Part shown: positions 29,429 to 40,742 of the stretch, piece by piece
Layout of the letters: every line of letters starts with the position of its first letter
How positions within the stretch are numbered: the stretch's first letter is position 1
Origin: Sphaerulina vaccinii
Taxonomy: Eukaryota; Ascomycota; Dothideomycetes; Mycosphaerellales; Mycosphaerellaceae
Reading direction: 5' to 3'
Assembly (NCBI GenBank): GCA_022570795.1
Contig: JAKUDP010000008.1
Location: 1,302,001-1,366,000, forward strand
DNA length: 64,000 nt
Translations under genes and position numbers: made by a program
Notes under the pieces: generated by a model
The model's input: the letters and a program-made list of their open reading frames with translations, nothing else
Database searches by the model: none
What the model was told of the DNA's origin: nothing

Positions 29429-30293
29429 AGTGCTCAATCGACAGACAAGTGCCTTTCAGCGTTTTAGCGTTTGTAGCATTTACAAAATTGTGTACAGAAC
29501 TCATGGCAGGCGATCTCAAGAACATGCGACGATCACGTGGTCAGATATACAGGCTGCATTGCAGAAATCGTCCCACGCCTTCAGCGACGCCTAGTCTCTA
29601 GAGCTACCGGGTAAGCACTTTCGCCAAACAGTTGGTTTCGTCCCACCTCGAAAGCAGAGAAGTTGTCGTCGTTTGCCTGCAGCCTCCTAGCGTCGGTCCG
29701 GCGGTGGAAAGCCATTCATTCCAATGGATTTGGGTCCTCGGCAGTACTCGGCCAATGTCTCTGTCTCTATTTACTTGTTGAGGATCGTAGTCTGTAGACG
29801 CGTCGAAAGTGCTGTTTATGTGCCTGTACTGTATGACTGATAGTAGTGATGTGGTTGTTGTTCTGGCAATGTGTGTGGCCGAAGGATGCGGCAACCTCCT
29901 CAGCCAGCTTCGGCAAAGTCAACGCGCCTGATGATCGAGGTCCTTGACCACGAGTTTCGCGCGACCGTGACCAAAGTGATTGCGCATCCATCCATCCAGT
30001 GAGGCTGGCTCCAGCGAAAAGGTATGTTTCTTCCTAATCCACTGCGATTGCTACTACCCGCTTCTGTCTCTCTGTTGTCGCGCGCATCCCCCAGCTCTAC
30101 CACACCACACTACACCACACCCCCAGCACAGCTACTGCTAGGTGGCCGTGTAACAGCGGCCCTCACGCATCTTCAGGCCGACATGTGACCTCTAGTAGAC
30201 AGACACTAATGGACGGCGCAGTGTAGAAGGCAGTCTTGATGAAGGACACACGCGCATAGCTCCTTCCTCTACCCCCAACCTCCTTCCGCCATC
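29429..30293. other. Intergenic upstream of SNF5
   Basis: About 860 bases. A CCACAC/ACACC-rich tract at 30095-30130 and a CT-rich leader just before the ATG mark the SNF5 promoter. No gene was seen. Confidence 0.4.
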
Positions 30294-32765
30294 ATGTCGT
30301 CTACTCCCTCGAACTCCACATGGCCCAACGCGAACAACAACACCAGCGCGGCGCAGACTTCCGACAACGATGGCGCGACAGCGATAGACCAGCAGCAGGG
30401 CTCGAATACCGATGGACAGGACGCGATTCGGGAAGGGAAGCAGAAGGCGAAGGAGACGATCCAGGCACAAGCCCAAGCACTCTCGAGAACCAATTCGCCC
30501 GCGCAGCCCAATATGACCAATGGCTCTGCGCCTGCGCAATCCAATGGTGCTCCCCAGCTCAGTCGCAAACGGTCGCGCGATGGAACGCAACTGCCAGTGA
30601 CTGACAGCGCGACTGAGTCGCAGCCCGCGCATGATGAGGTACTGCTAGATCGCTACGTTCAGCGCGACCTCTTGCATGCGGTAGCAATGAATGATCAAGC
30701 GCAACGGTCGCGCGATCTATTGGTAGCCAAGGAGAGGGAGAAGGAGTTCTACTCGACAGAGGTGATGGCGCGTCGGCGAGCAGATCCAGGCTCAGTATTC
30801 GGCTACGGCTTCAGAGGCTTTGGCAATGGCACCACCAATGCGAAGCCTCAGATCGTCTATAGCGCGCAGCGGGGACCATTGAAAGGTCGGAAATGCAGAC
30901 AAATTCACATAAACCGCAAGGACTTGCAGTTGCAAGCGGAACAGCACGAAGAGCTCGTGCCTATACGACTGGATCTGGAGCTGGACAAACTGCGACTCCG
31001 CGATACATTCACGTGGAACTTGCATGAGAAGTGTATCAATCAGGATGTATTCATGGACTATCTCCTAGAAGACCTCAAGATACCACTGGAGAACTTGCGA
31101 GAAGTATCTCAGCAGATCAAGGCCGAGATGCATGAACAGATCCAGAATTACTATCCGCATGTGATTGTAGAAGATGGGCCAGTGGAGGCTGGCGTACCGT
31201 ACTCTGGCCACAAGGACGACGAAATGCGAATACAGATCAAACTCAACATCACGATAGGCCGGATCACACTTATCGACCAATTCGAATGGGACATCAACAA
31301 TCCTCTCAACTCTCCGGAAGTATTCGCATCGTCCATGGCCAAGGAGAACGCACTCTCGGGAGAGTTCACCACAGCCATTGCTCACTCGATCCGCGAGCAG
31401 AGCCAGCAATACACGAAAGCACTATATCTAACGAATCATGCCTTTGACGGACGACCTATCGAGGACCCAGAACTGAGAGACAACTTCCTACCAGCACCGA
31501 TACACAGTGCCTTCCGACCTGTACAGACCCAGAAGGACTTTACGCCGTATATGTACGAGATGAGTGAAGCAGAACTAGAGCGCACTGAAACTTCCATGAT
31601 GCGTGAGCACCGAGCACAGAAACGCCAATTGAACCGGAGAGGAGGTCCGGCACTTCCAGACTTGCGCGAGAAGCCGAGAACCGTCAGGTCTCTCATTGTG
31701 CACTCAGTTATACCAGGCGCTGTCGAAACTTTCGAGACGACTGGCATTCCAAAGACGAGGCGTGGCGGGAGAGGCACTCGACGCAATGGCCGGACCACGG
31801 ATGGTGACATCGACTCCGAAGATCTGGATAGTGACGACTCTGCTGCAGAACAGGCATCTCCAGCTCCTGCAGCCATGGTCAATTTTGGAGGCACCGCTCG
31901 CACGAGGGGTATGCGCGGTGCAGCTGCACAAGCCCAGGCGAACATGCGCGCAGGCTATGGTCGATCTGCTACTCCAGACTCACAACCCATGCCTGCGCCA
32001 GCTCGAGAAACACGCACAGCGCCCGACAGAGCCAGTCGACTGCGAGAAGAGAGTGCGGCCGTTGTTGACGAGGACGAAACTCTGATCGTCAAGCTGAAGA
32101 TCGGCAAAGCCAAGCTCAAGGCATTCTGGGAAGTTCTACAGGCAAAGAAACGTGCAAAGGAGTTCCCGCTATCAGGCTACGCTTCTGCGCCATCTGTAGG
32201 CCTCAATCTGCAACCTGGCACACCTGCTCGTGGTGCTACAAGTACACCGAATATGACTCCACGAAGTCTACCTCCACGAAGCACACCTCAACCGAATGGC
32301 AACCACTCTCGTGCCGCATCAGCTGCGCGACAGCCACAGGCGAGCTCTAGCACAAGTGCTCCAAGCTACGACGCTCGGGGCGCAGTCGACATATTGCGTT
32401 GGCCTGGCCCGGACGATGAGCCTCCAGCTCCACCATCTTGGCTGACAGAAGCGATCGAGCAACTTCGTGCCGAACATCCCGATGATGACTTCAATCCTCT
32501 CATGAAACCGTATATGATCGACTCAATGACGATGATGCCAGTCACGAAAGGTAGACCTCCACCGACAGTGGGTGGCGTCGCAGCGGCCGGCACGAAGTTC
32601 CAGTACTTGCCTCGCATAAAATGTATGGACTGTCCTGGCAAACTCTACACTGCTGTACCGAACAGAGTGATTCAGGACTTCTCGGTGCACCTGAGGAACC
32701 GTGTGCATAGGGAAATGGTCACTGCGAGGAAGGAGGGCAGAGAACCTAATGTTGAGCAGAGGTGA
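30294..32765 (+). CDS. SNF5: SNF5/INI1-type SWI/SNF or RSC chromatin-remodelling subunit
   Basis: 823 residues, single exon, nuclear. The N-terminus is Asn/Gln/Ser-rich and low-complexity with a basic KRSRDG stretch. The SNF5 domain occupies about residues 210-400, with the two imperfect repeats RDTFTWNLHEKCINQDVFMD and LIDQFEWDINNPLNSPEVFA. PVR/PIRLDLEL and the following YLLEDLKIPLENL are also typical. After it come basic RGGRGTRRNGRTT and acidic tracts, Pro/Ser-rich linkers, and a C-terminal IKCMDCPGKLYTAVPNR segment that looks like half of a GATA-type zinc finger, as seen in filamentous fungal Snf5 proteins. The subunit contacts the nucleosome acidic patch in remodellers. It could equally be the RSC paralogue Sfh1. 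Confidence 0.92.
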   Translation: MSSTPSNSTWPNANNNTSAAQTSDNDGATAIDQQQGSNTDGQDAIREGKQKAKETIQAQAQALSRTNSPAQPNMTNGSAPAQSNGAPQLSRKRSRDGTQLPVTDSATESQPAHDEVLLDRYVQRDLLHAVAMNDQAQRSRDLLVAKEREKEFYSTEVMARRRADPGSVFGYGFRGFGNGTTNAKPQIVYSAQRGPLKGRKCRQIHINRKDLQLQAEQHEELVPIRLDLELDKLRLRDTFTWNLHEKCINQDVFMDYLLEDLKIPLENLREVSQQIKAEMHEQIQNYYPHVIVEDGPVEAGVPYSGHKDDEMRIQIKLNITIGRITLIDQFEWDINNPLNSPEVFASSMAKENALSGEFTTAIAHSIREQSQQYTKALYLTNHAFDGRPIEDPELRDNFLPAPIHSAFRPVQTQKDFTPYMYEMSEAELERTETSMMREHRAQKRQLNRRGGPALPDLREKPRTVRSLIVHSVIPGAVETFETTGIPKTRRGGRGTRRNGRTTDGDIDSEDLDSDDSAAEQASPAPAAMVNFGGTARTRGMRGAAAQAQANMRAGYGRSATPDSQPMPAPARETRTAPDRASRLREESAAVVDEDETLIVKLKIGKAKLKAFWEVLQAKKRAKEFPLSGYASAPSVGLNLQPGTPARGATSTPNMTPRSLPPRSTPQPNGNHSRAASAARQPQASSSTSAPSYDARGAVDILRWPGPDDEPPAPPSWLTEAIEQLRAEHPDDDFNPLMKPYMIDSMTMMPVTKGRPPPTVGGVAAAGTKFQYLPRIKCMDCPGKLYTAVPNRVIQDFSVHLRNRVHREMVTARKEGREPNVEQR

Positions 32766-32984
32766 GATGTCTTGACGTTTGATGTATCTTGTGCTGGTGA
32801 TGTCAAGTCTTGAGAGGGTGAAGTGGAACAGAGACTCTTGCAATTGCAGTAGAGCACCAGGAGAGCTCAAAGCGGATGAGGAGAGAGCGCAGGATAGCAA
32901 AGTTGTATAAATGAAGTGTTATCTTGTCAGCAACTTGCTGCAAAGTCTACGAGGTGAGCATATAAGCATGTTGTTCCTTGCTCG

Positions 32985-33353
32985 CTAATGGCCATAGAAG
33001 CTCTCATAAAAGACATAGCTTCCCTTGCCCTTCAAGTTCAGCGCACCATCACCATCAACGCACAGCCAATTCCCACCAAGAGACAAGTAGTTATAGCCTC
33101 TGGACCTGGTATCTTCATCAACTGTCAGGGTGAACTCCCAGTTGCCAGCCTCGTCCTTTGGCTTGAAGGCGATCCAATCGCCGCTTGCACAGGCAACACG
33201 ACCATCTTCCAGAATGAATGTGATCTTGTTGTTTGCTCCACCCCTCTCCGTGGTGATGCCCAAGGCTGAGCCGTCGCTGTAAGCCCAGCCGTCCTTTTCT
33301 TGCATGCTTCCGATTGAGTTGGCGAATCCGCTTGATTTGGTGAAGAGAGCCAT
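32985..33353 (-). CDS. Small beta-rich fungal protein, unknown function
   Basis: 122 residues, intronless, no signal peptide. The sequence alternates polar and aromatic residues (KDGWAYSDGSALGIT, ACASGDWIAFKPKDEAGNWE, YNYLSLGGNWLCVDGDGAL) in a pattern of short strands and Gly/Asp turns, suggestive of a compact beta fold such as a trefoil or crystallin-like unit; this is inference. The last residues are YESFYGH. A TATATATA element lies about 175 bases upstream. Convergent with SNF5, with 219 bases between stops. Confidence 0.7.
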   Translation of the reverse strand: MALFTKSSGFANSIGSMQEKDGWAYSDGSALGITTERGGANNKITFILEDGRVACASGDWIAFKPKDEAGNWEFTLTVDEDTRSRGYNYLSLGGNWLCVDGDGALNLKGKGSYVFYESFYGH

Positions 33354-33526
33354 GGTGTGTTCTTGATGACTCGCTGATCAGATTTGCATAGGCTGGAAGT
33401 GGCTGTGTAGGGTTTGTACTCGTTTCTGCAGCATATAACTGGACACATACCGAAGAATGGTTCAGATTACAAGACGCTTCCGTGCTGTTGACTCGAGGCT
33501 TCTGCTTCGTCTCCACGGCTTCGAAG

Positions 33527-33535
33527 TATATATAT
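33527..33535 (-). promoter_or_regulatory. TATA element of the small beta-rich protein gene
   Basis: A run of alternating T and A on the minus strand about 175 bases before the start codon. It is the only such element nearby, suggesting a regulated, TATA-type promoter. Confidence 0.45.
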
Positions 33536-34483
33536 CATGGCAACGCCAGGACCAAGTGACGTGTCACTCATCGTCGTCTTGTTCAGCATCGCGATCATCT
33601 GGTACCAAAGGCTATGGATCTCGGTCTGTTAGAAGTGAAGCTGGTTCGAGTGGTTTGCAGGGCTGTTCCGGCGTTTCAGAGAGTGCAGTCGAGACCGGCT
33701 CATTCGCACATTAGTGACTCACTACGATGCCATGTACAGCAGACCAGCTAGAGACCGCCTTTCTGAACTCCATGTCTGCTATGATCTGCGATACTTGGCA
33801 CGACTTTTCTGATATCAGGTCAATCTTCGTACGCACCACGTCTGTAGCTGTCGTGGCATGGACCGAGCAACAGCCGATAGATGAAAAGGACCCAGTACGC
33901 TGCCAGCTGGTTCAGGATCTTGAGATACATTGAAGAGCTCGAGACTACCTCCGCAGGCGTTATCGAGCATGTTGACTATCGGCAAATATGCTGTCTTCCC
34001 ACCATGCGCGCTGTGAGGCATGCTGGCCTAAGCTCCATGCGGTATCCACATCTGGCAGGGTCTTGTTCATATCGCGAGAGCTGCGCAGTCATTCGGCGAA
34101 CAAGCAACGCCGCGGACGACATCATTCTAACCGAGGAGATGGTGAAAGTGAAGTGAAGCAGCCTTGCAGGAGGTCAGACTGCGGACGTTGAGGCTCTGCT
34201 TTAGCGAGCAGCTAAAATTGCACTAAACAGGGATGGCGAAAGCTTGTTTCTGGATCTAATCGCCAGCTGGTGACATTGAGAGTGAAGACGACAGCTTCAC
34301 ATTGTGCCTTCCTTACTTGACAGCATTCCTGTTCACCTGACCTCAGCTGCTTGTAACAACTGGCGATTATTCAGAAGAAGCTACGGCATGATTGTCTAGA
34401 CCAATCTTAAGACAAGACCGATCGATCGACCATCAATGTGCTGCCGATAACGAGACACCAAGAACTCCTCTACTGCCCTCACG
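33536..34483. other. Intergenic, no supported gene
   Basis: 950 bases upstream of SCJ1. Several open frames below 95 codons lack codon bias, splice context or family resemblance. A GATCGATCGATC-like run lies at 34416-34430. Confidence 0.45.
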
Positions 34484-35749
34484 ATGCTCCTCTTCTCAAC
34501 ATTCGCACTGCTGAGCTTGCTCGCTCTAGCAGCTGCCCAAGACTATTACAAAGTAAGCACATCTCACTCCCCTTCTCTTCACCCACCTCTAACACTTCTT
34601 TAGATCCTGAACCTCGACAAATCCGCCGACGAACGAGACCTCAAGAAAGCCTACCGCCGCCTCTCCAAGAAGTACCACCCAGATAAAAATCCCGACGATG
34701 AAACCGCAGCGCAAAAGTTCGTCGAAGTAAGCGAAGCCTACGAAACGTTGGCCGACACCGAACTACGACAAATCTACGATCGCCATGGAGCTGAGGGGGT
34801 GAAAAAACATAAAGAACGCGGACAAGGACATGGGGGTGGAGGTAGAAATCCATTCGATATATTCAATCAGTTCTTTGGAGGTGGAGGACATTTCGGTCAT
34901 GGCAAACGTCAAGGACCAGATATGGAAGTTCGAATCCAAGTTTCGTTAAAGGACTTTTATACTGGAGCGGAACATGAGTTCAAAGTGGAGAAACAGGTTA
35001 TTTGTCATAAATGTTCTGGTTCTGGATCGGAAGATGGTCAGAGGGATAAATGCGCGAAATGTTCTGGACATGGAATGGTGATTCAGAAACAGATGTTGGC
35101 TCCGGGGATATTCCAACAGATGCAGATGCAATGCGATGCTTGCGGCGGTAAAGGCGAGACCGTGAGACATAAGTGTAAGACTTGTGGTGGTAGCCGCGTG
35201 CTGAGGAGTGAGGAAGGTTATGATTTGACTGTTGAGAAGGGTATGCCTAATGGTGCGAGAGTACAATATGAGAACGAGGGTGATGAGAGTCCGGATTGGG
35301 AGGCTGGGTCTTTGATTGTGCAGGTCGTGGCTGCGGAAGCGAAACTCGCAGCTGAAGAAAAGGATAGGACTGATGGGACATTCTTCAGAAGGAAAGGTGA
35401 GCATCTTTTCTGGCGAGAAGTTCTCAGCTTACGAGAGGCGTGGATGGGTGATTGGAAACGCAACCTCACACACTTGGACGGACACATTGTGCAGCTATCG
35501 CGGAAACGAGGGGAGGTTGTGCAGCCAGGGCATGTAGAAGTTGTGCCAGGAGAGGGTATGCCTATCTGGAAGGACGAAAGCGAGGCATATGGCGCTCTAC
35601 ATGTGGAGTATGTGGTTGTGCTGCCTGATCAGATGGAGAAGGGCATGGAGAAGGACTTCTGGGGCACTTGGGAGAAGTGGAGGAAAAAGATCGGTGTCGA
35701 TCTACACAAGGACTCTGGGAGGCCTGCTGTGAAGCATGATGAGCTGTGA
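34484..35749 (+). CDS. SCJ1: ER-lumenal DnaJ/Hsp40 co-chaperone with HDEL retention signal
   Basis: 404 residues; exon 34484-34552 encodes almost only the signal peptide (MLLFSTFALLSLLALAAAQ), a 51-base intron follows, then exon 34604-35749. J domain from DYYKILNL with the HPD motif in KYHPDKN, then a Gly/Phe-rich linker (FFGGGGHFGHG). The zinc-binding region has four CxxCxGxG-type repeats: CHKCSGSG, CAKCSGHG, CDACGGKG and CKTCGGSR. A substrate-binding C-terminal half follows. The last four residues are HDEL, the fungal ER-retrieval signal. It stimulates Kar2/BiP ATPase during folding and ER-associated degradation. All parts of a type I DnaJ are present. Confidence 0.96.
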
Positions 35750-36073
35750 GAGCTGACGGCGTTGCGGTTGTGGTAGTGGCTGCTGTACTTTAAGCGAAGC
35801 ATGTAGAGCATAGATTGCCTCCAGAATTCAGAAGAACTTCGAAACGTGGCCCTCTTCCCGGGAGCAGGGTGAAGAGACCAAAGGTTGGCTCAGTAGTCCG
35901 CGACTGGCCCAGTCTGAAACGCACCTCGACCGAACGCTCATTTCTGCATCTACAACACACTCGAATTCTGGCAAACACTTCGAGCTGCGCGCGCCACCTT
36001 CATTACGACAACAGTTTTCACCGATTGGCATCGCGACCACGCACGAGCTCGCCCAGAACACGCCAATAGCAAG
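35750..36073. other. Intergenic between SCJ1 and the F-box array
   Basis: Contains the SCJ1 terminator and the promoter of the first F-box gene. Nothing further was recognised. Confidence 0.4.
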
Positions 36074-36313
36074 ATGCCAACACTCGTCACCCTCCCGGAA
36101 GAATTGTGCACAGCCATCATCGAATACCTCGACATCGACGCCTTCGTTCAGCTATCGCAAACAAATCACCTCTTTCAGAGGTTGTGCGACATTCACGAAA
36201 CAAGACGGCGCGAAGAATCCGCAGTCTACATCTTACGAAATTGCCGCAAGTCCCCTTATGCTCGCTGGGGTCCTACGCTGCAGCACTGCTACGCCGCCTG
36301 TAAGGACTACTGA
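36074..36313 (+). CDS. Small F-box-like protein, copy 1 of a tandem trio
   Basis: 79 residues. The F-box core is LPEELCTAIIEYLDIDAFVQ followed by LSQTNHLFQRLCDIHE, the Skp1-binding helix pattern. Only about 40 residues follow before the stop, so there is no substrate-recognition domain; copy 3 is 112 residues. The end (ARWGPTLQHCYAACKDY) corresponds roughly to the AWKATIVRCCKLL region of copy 3, suggesting a slightly shortened C-terminus. F-box proteins recruit substrates to SCF ubiquitin ligases; such short ones may act as modulators. It lies in direct tandem with two relatives. Confidence 0.68.
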   Translation: MPTLVTLPEELCTAIIEYLDIDAFVQLSQTNHLFQRLCDIHETRRREESAVYILRNCRKSPYARWGPTLQHCYAACKDY

Positions 36314-36461
36314 GTTTACTTCTGTGAGAATCCCGTGGAGCTTCAATCTCAGACATACCGGTATCGACTGGACCTTGCTCGCATTTATCAAGCGGCCGAC
36401 CGGTACCGATACCGCTATAAACACATCACCGGCAACACACAACTTCACACCAAAAGCAAGC

Positions 36462-36732
36462 ATGGCATCGATCTCCTCCCTTCCCGATGAACTTCTCGTC
36501 ATAATCATCGTCCAGCTCAAGATCGTACCTTGTCCAATTATCACAAACCAATCGCCTTTTCCGCCGGCTATGCGACATCAGCGACCCAGCAAGACATGAA
36601 GAAGCGGCCAGTTTCACGCTTGATCTCTACTCCAAGATCTCTCATCTCAAGCGCGGGCTCTCTGATGCTGCTTGGAAGGCTACGATTGTGGGATGTTTCT
36701 ATGTGTGGGAGGTCAACAGGGAGAAACCATAG
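36462..36732 (+). pseudogene. F-box copy 2, broken by a frameshift
   Basis: The start is MASISSLPDELLVIIIVQLK, nearly the same as copy 3. After codon CCT at 36528-36530 the F-box continues in another frame from 36532: VQLSQTNRLFRRLCDISD, then SDAAWKATIVGCFYVWE and stop TAG at 36730-36732. Aligning with copies 1 and 3 shows that one residue is incomplete, so two bases are missing (or one inserted). Without correction the product diverges after 23 residues. No intron can repair it. Recent inactivation is likely because the rest is well conserved. Confidence 0.7.
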
Positions 36733-36958
36733 GAGACAGACACGGCGGTGCGATACTGCGTCCACTGCCTGAGACAAGTGGGCATCCATCGAACAGTTGC
36801 GATCCTCAATCGTGACGCATCCAGAACAAACACGAATATGCTGTCTGAGATCTCGCGCTTGTCACGCTTTGCTTCTATTTGACGACGGCTTCTACATGAC
36901 TCGACAATCCCTTTACACACAACACTCCGAAACTAAGATAACACCTGGTCATCATACA

Positions 36959-37297
36959 ATGGCATCGATCAACTCCCTCCCCGAAGAGCTCTGCGTGACC
37001 ATTGTCGAAGCACTCGACCTCACAACTCTTATGCAGCTTTCACAGACAAGTCGCCTCTTTCGCCGACTCTGCGATGTCGACAATGCAATGAACCCCGAAG
37101 CTGTCACGATATTCCTCTGCGATGTCCACCGGCACTGGCCTCACTGGCCTGCGCTTCCTTACCGCGCCTGGAAAGCGACTATTGTACGATGCTGCAAGCT
37201 ACTGCGCAGTGGTAGATATTGTGACCATGAGGACCTGTATGAATTGATGGCGAGGAGAGACTTGACGGTGCTGTTGCGGGCGCGTGAAGAGCATTAG
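36959..37297 (+). CDS. Small F-box protein, copy 3 of a tandem trio
   Basis: 112 residues from MASINSLPEELCVTIVEALD; the F-box is completed by LTTLMQLSQTSRLFRRLCDV. The rest is a short helical domain (RAWKATIVRCCKLLRSG, LYELMARRDLTVLLRAREEH). The leader and the first codons are nearly the same as in copy 2, indicating recent duplication. This is the longest intact member. No LRR, WD40 or Kelch repeats are present, so the substrate is unknown. Confidence 0.72.
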   Translation: MASINSLPEELCVTIVEALDLTTLMQLSQTSRLFRRLCDVDNAMNPEAVTIFLCDVHRHWPHWPALPYRAWKATIVRCCKLLRSGRYCDHEDLYELMARRDLTVLLRAREEH

Positions 37298-37484
37298 AAA
37301 GGAACTTCGGTCCATGATGTGGAGACTTCAAATGCATCAGAGTGAGATCGAAAGACTTGTAGGTCAATCTTGCGTAGTCATTAAGGTGTCGCGCAGTCCT
37401 CTATCACCAATGGTATCTCGAAACAACATACCACCAAGCTCCTCGTTACTCCGAACTTCAATAGTAAACACTGCACAACATGTC

Positions 37485-37798
37485 TCAATGCATCTTCCCC
37501 TCCGTCCCAGCAGCTATAGCTTCTCGTATCCTCTGATGACGATGTCTCCGTTCCGCAGCAGGCCGCGAGTCTGTAGCGCGATCATCAAATGTCTTGAAAC
37601 GATTTTCTATTTGCTTCGATGCCACAGTGCCCCACGTAAAACTAGTAATGCCATCATTAGCTGTAGGGTATGGTAAGCTGTTAGGAGTGACACTTACGCA
37701 GAATGATCGGCTGTTAACATATATGCTCCACTTATTGGAAGTGAAGCCAAGGCTCCCAGACCTGCGATTGCTTTGAGGGTGGCTAGGGACATTCTCAT
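37485..37798 (-). CDS. Small membrane protein with N-terminal helix, unknown
   Basis: 85 residues in two exons, 37798-37698 and 37641-37485. The 56-base intron has a GTAAGT donor and TAG acceptor; an earlier AG in it would give an immediate stop, so the later one is used. The N-terminus (MRMSLATLKAIAGLGALASL) is hydrophobic and could be a membrane anchor or a mitochondrial signal. The rest is hydrophilic and Arg-rich: FTWGTVASKQIENRFKTFD, then AERRHRHQRIREAIAAGTEG. No family is named with certainty. Codon-like composition and clean splice signals support it. Confidence 0.6.
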
Positions 37799-39493
37799 TG
37801 ATCAATGAGTTCTGGCTGATCGGTAACGAGGTGCAGACTTGTGGGCTGGTTGGTTGATCCTGCCAGTTGTTGCAGATCTTGGCTTGTATTGTCTTCTTGT
37901 TCCCGAGGGTGTGGTATGGCTATTCATGTTGTGGAACTGTAACTGTGAGATATATACCAATGCTGAGGTACTTACTGTGTTGGTTGGCTACCTGTAACTG
38001 GGCATCTTGCACATGGCAAGTTGGTACAGTCCGGATACATCTCGTGTGGCCATATTCGGTCACGATAGAATGTGGTCTGATGGCCATCGTGACTAGAGTC
38101 ATTTCGAGACTGAGCATAAGCAGGATGAAGTTGAGCGGCGGTATGCGATTTTGGCTATGTCGGGAGGCTCCGGATGGATGAGTTGAGAGACATGTCTCCT
38201 GATGTGTAAGACCACACCTTTATGTATGAGCTATGTGGTAACGGCAGAAGCCTTCATCATCACCAGACTCCAGAGACATACAGTCCGAACATTAGATGAA
38301 TCTGTACCATTACGACTGTACCTCCTCGTCCAGAATCTGTCGATACGAACACTGGCCGCTGTGCTCGATTCTGCTGTTGTCTTACTAGGATCAGCCTTCC
38401 ATGCCACCAGAAGCACGTGAGTTCATAAGGCCAACTCCGTCCTGCTGTCGCACCATCCTCAGCCCCAACTCGACCAGCGGGCACTACTTTTCTAGCAATG
38501 CTACCTTACACTCCCTTGGGAGGTTCCAGATGAAGTTACCGTCATAGGTCACGATGCTCCTATGTGACAGTGTTTCAGCCTGCGATACAATCAACTGCAC
38601 GAGAGTCCTCTCGACCAGCAATCCGTACTGGGCCGGCCCACTCGTATCACCACTCTTGGTGTTCTATTTTATACGCATTGCCTATGGAATATCTGCTACA
38701 GGGGCTAGTCATTTGCTCTCTAAGCTCGAGAACCCCCACCGGTCGTTTGCCACAACATATATGCTGAAATACTGCATATGAGCCTTGTCAAGATGCGTGA
38801 TGTATCAATGGGACGCCGGCTATCACGGTTCTTCAAACTATGTGGGAAGCTCGACGGCAGCTCTTTTCGTCCTGCTTATAGTGTGATGCAGTACGATACA
38901 GCCGCCGTATTCAGACTCAAACGGACGACAATGCAGTATCCACCAGGATATGGGCACTTTGTCACCTGAAGAGGGCCCGATCACCAGTAAGTCGACCTAG
39001 AATCTCGCGAGCTAATAAGCGAGGTCAGCGAGGTTGCTACCACTTGCCCAACACAAACCCATCGATTCGCAAGAGCTATGCTGTGATGAAGGATACCATG
39101 ACAGCGACGTCGCACACCCTGCCGTAACAAGCAATGAACAAACCCCGTAGCTCAAGGATTGACACGCCCCACATTCAGCTGTTCTCGCGACATACCAAGC
39201 CAAAGCCAAAAACAACCAGTGAATAGATAAATGCGCCCTATCAGAACCGCGAAACAGGCATCTACCCATCCATAAGCGCGATTCTCAAAGCAGACAGGCC
39301 AAGACCATGCGTAAATTGCCTAATGCTTGCATTGACGCTTCCAATCGACATTGAGGCCAGTATCTCTGTCTTGGCGGGCTATATACGTACATGTTGGTCG
39401 TATCTAGAAAGAGGGCTGATTGGAGTATAAGGACTGTGCAGCGTCCTCTCCCAACGGAAAGAATTGCCCGCACCGAGAACGTTCATCATCATC
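37799..39493. other. Long intergenic region without supported genes
   Basis: 1.7 kb. Open frames stay below 105 codons and none shows family character or convincing splice sites. No tandem repeats were seen. It may hold promoters of the flanking divergent genes. Confidence 0.45.
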
Positions 39494-39973
39494 ATGTCTG
39501 CTGGAGAAGAGATCTTAGCACGATGGGAGCGAACAGTCCATGAAATCAAGACGAGAATGCGTGGTCTGGTCGATGCTCTGAACACACGCACGTTTACGCT
39601 GGACAACACGCTCGTCTGCGAAGCGTACGACCCGAACGTTCAGATCGCTCGAAGCCCATACTTTCCATCGAAGAGCGTCACATCACTGGAAGATTATGCG
39701 AGCCAGGTGCAAGAAATGAACAAGGCTTTCCCGAACTGGTCGTTACAGAATGCAGACTTGAAGGATGTCATCTATGTTGATGAATCGCACACCGATTGCA
39801 TCAGCAGTATAGAAGTGCACAATGTGCCTGAAGGCATTGTTAGACAAGTCATGACACTGTTCAAGTTTCATCTCAAAGATGGCAAGTGGTTGATCTACAC
39901 GACAGAGGCGCTTGCTGGCTTTGAGCCCGATGAGAATCCGGACGCCGTGTCTTTCCAATATTCACCATCATGA
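39494..39973 (+). CDS. NTF2-like (SnoaL-type) protein
   Basis: 159 residues from the ATG reading MSAGEEILARWERTVHEIK; no intron or signal peptide. Helical first half, then SLEDYASQVQEMNKAFPNWS, a strand DLKDVIYVDESHTDCISSI and a C-terminal LFKFHLKDGKWLIYTTEAL, the last matching the conserved final strands of NTF2-like folds. It resembles the gene at 25.5 kb in layout and length. Function unknown. Confidence 0.72.
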   Translation: MSAGEEILARWERTVHEIKTRMRGLVDALNTRTFTLDNTLVCEAYDPNVQIARSPYFPSKSVTSLEDYASQVQEMNKAFPNWSLQNADLKDVIYVDESHTDCISSIEVHNVPEGIVRQVMTLFKFHLKDGKWLIYTTEALAGFEPDENPDAVSFQYSPS

Positions 39974-40742
39974 GAACAATAACACTGGCCATTCGCGAAG
40001 CTCTCGCACTACCACAGGCTTAAATTCGCCGCCCACGTAAATATCGCCTTGACGAGCACACAGCAGATGTCTCGGGATGAGAACATACGCAGGACACCAT
40101 GGCGATCGCCTCCAACGAGCCCTCTCCCGCATCGATTCGATTCTACTCTGGCTACTTCGTTGTTGCTTAAAGACTCCGTGCCACACTGGAGATACTCGCT
40201 CTCATGCGTCTACCAGAAGTGGCAGCGGAGCTCACTGAACATACATGTCACGGAAGGCAAGCAGAGCCCGAAGATATGAGCATCAGCATGCTCCGGCAGT
40301 ACAAGTGTATAATTGATTGATAGTAATCTACTGGTCCGCACTCTGACTCTTATTATTATATCGAATGCCTCCATCATTAGCACTGTGCAGTGATCATGTT
40401 CACACATGTAGCCAGCATCGGCCCACGGCCCACGGTGAATAGCGCCTAAACAGGTCCTCGGAAGACGCCGCTGACAACAACATGGCATACTCGGGATGTA
40501 AACCGTACCAGGAAGAGCTCGCGAGAATCCTAGCATCCTAGCATACACAATGGTTACATCCTGTCACCCCGCGCTGACCGGAAACGGTACCTCTCAATCG
40601 GATCTCCTCAAGGGTCTCGACATCGCGAGTGCCAACAACCATCATTGCGGACACGGCACCGAACAGTTTTCTTCCACCATCGCACTGCAGACACCGAGCT
40701 TGAATTCGATACGTTGATCAGTTCTAGCAGCCCAAACCGAAC
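39974..40742. other. Intergenic, no feature recognised
   Basis: 770 bases between two plus-strand genes. No coding support or repeats. Confidence 0.4.

Noticed and set aside
31436..31945. 169-codon minus-strand frame inside SNF5
   Set aside because: Antisense shadow of a well-supported gene.
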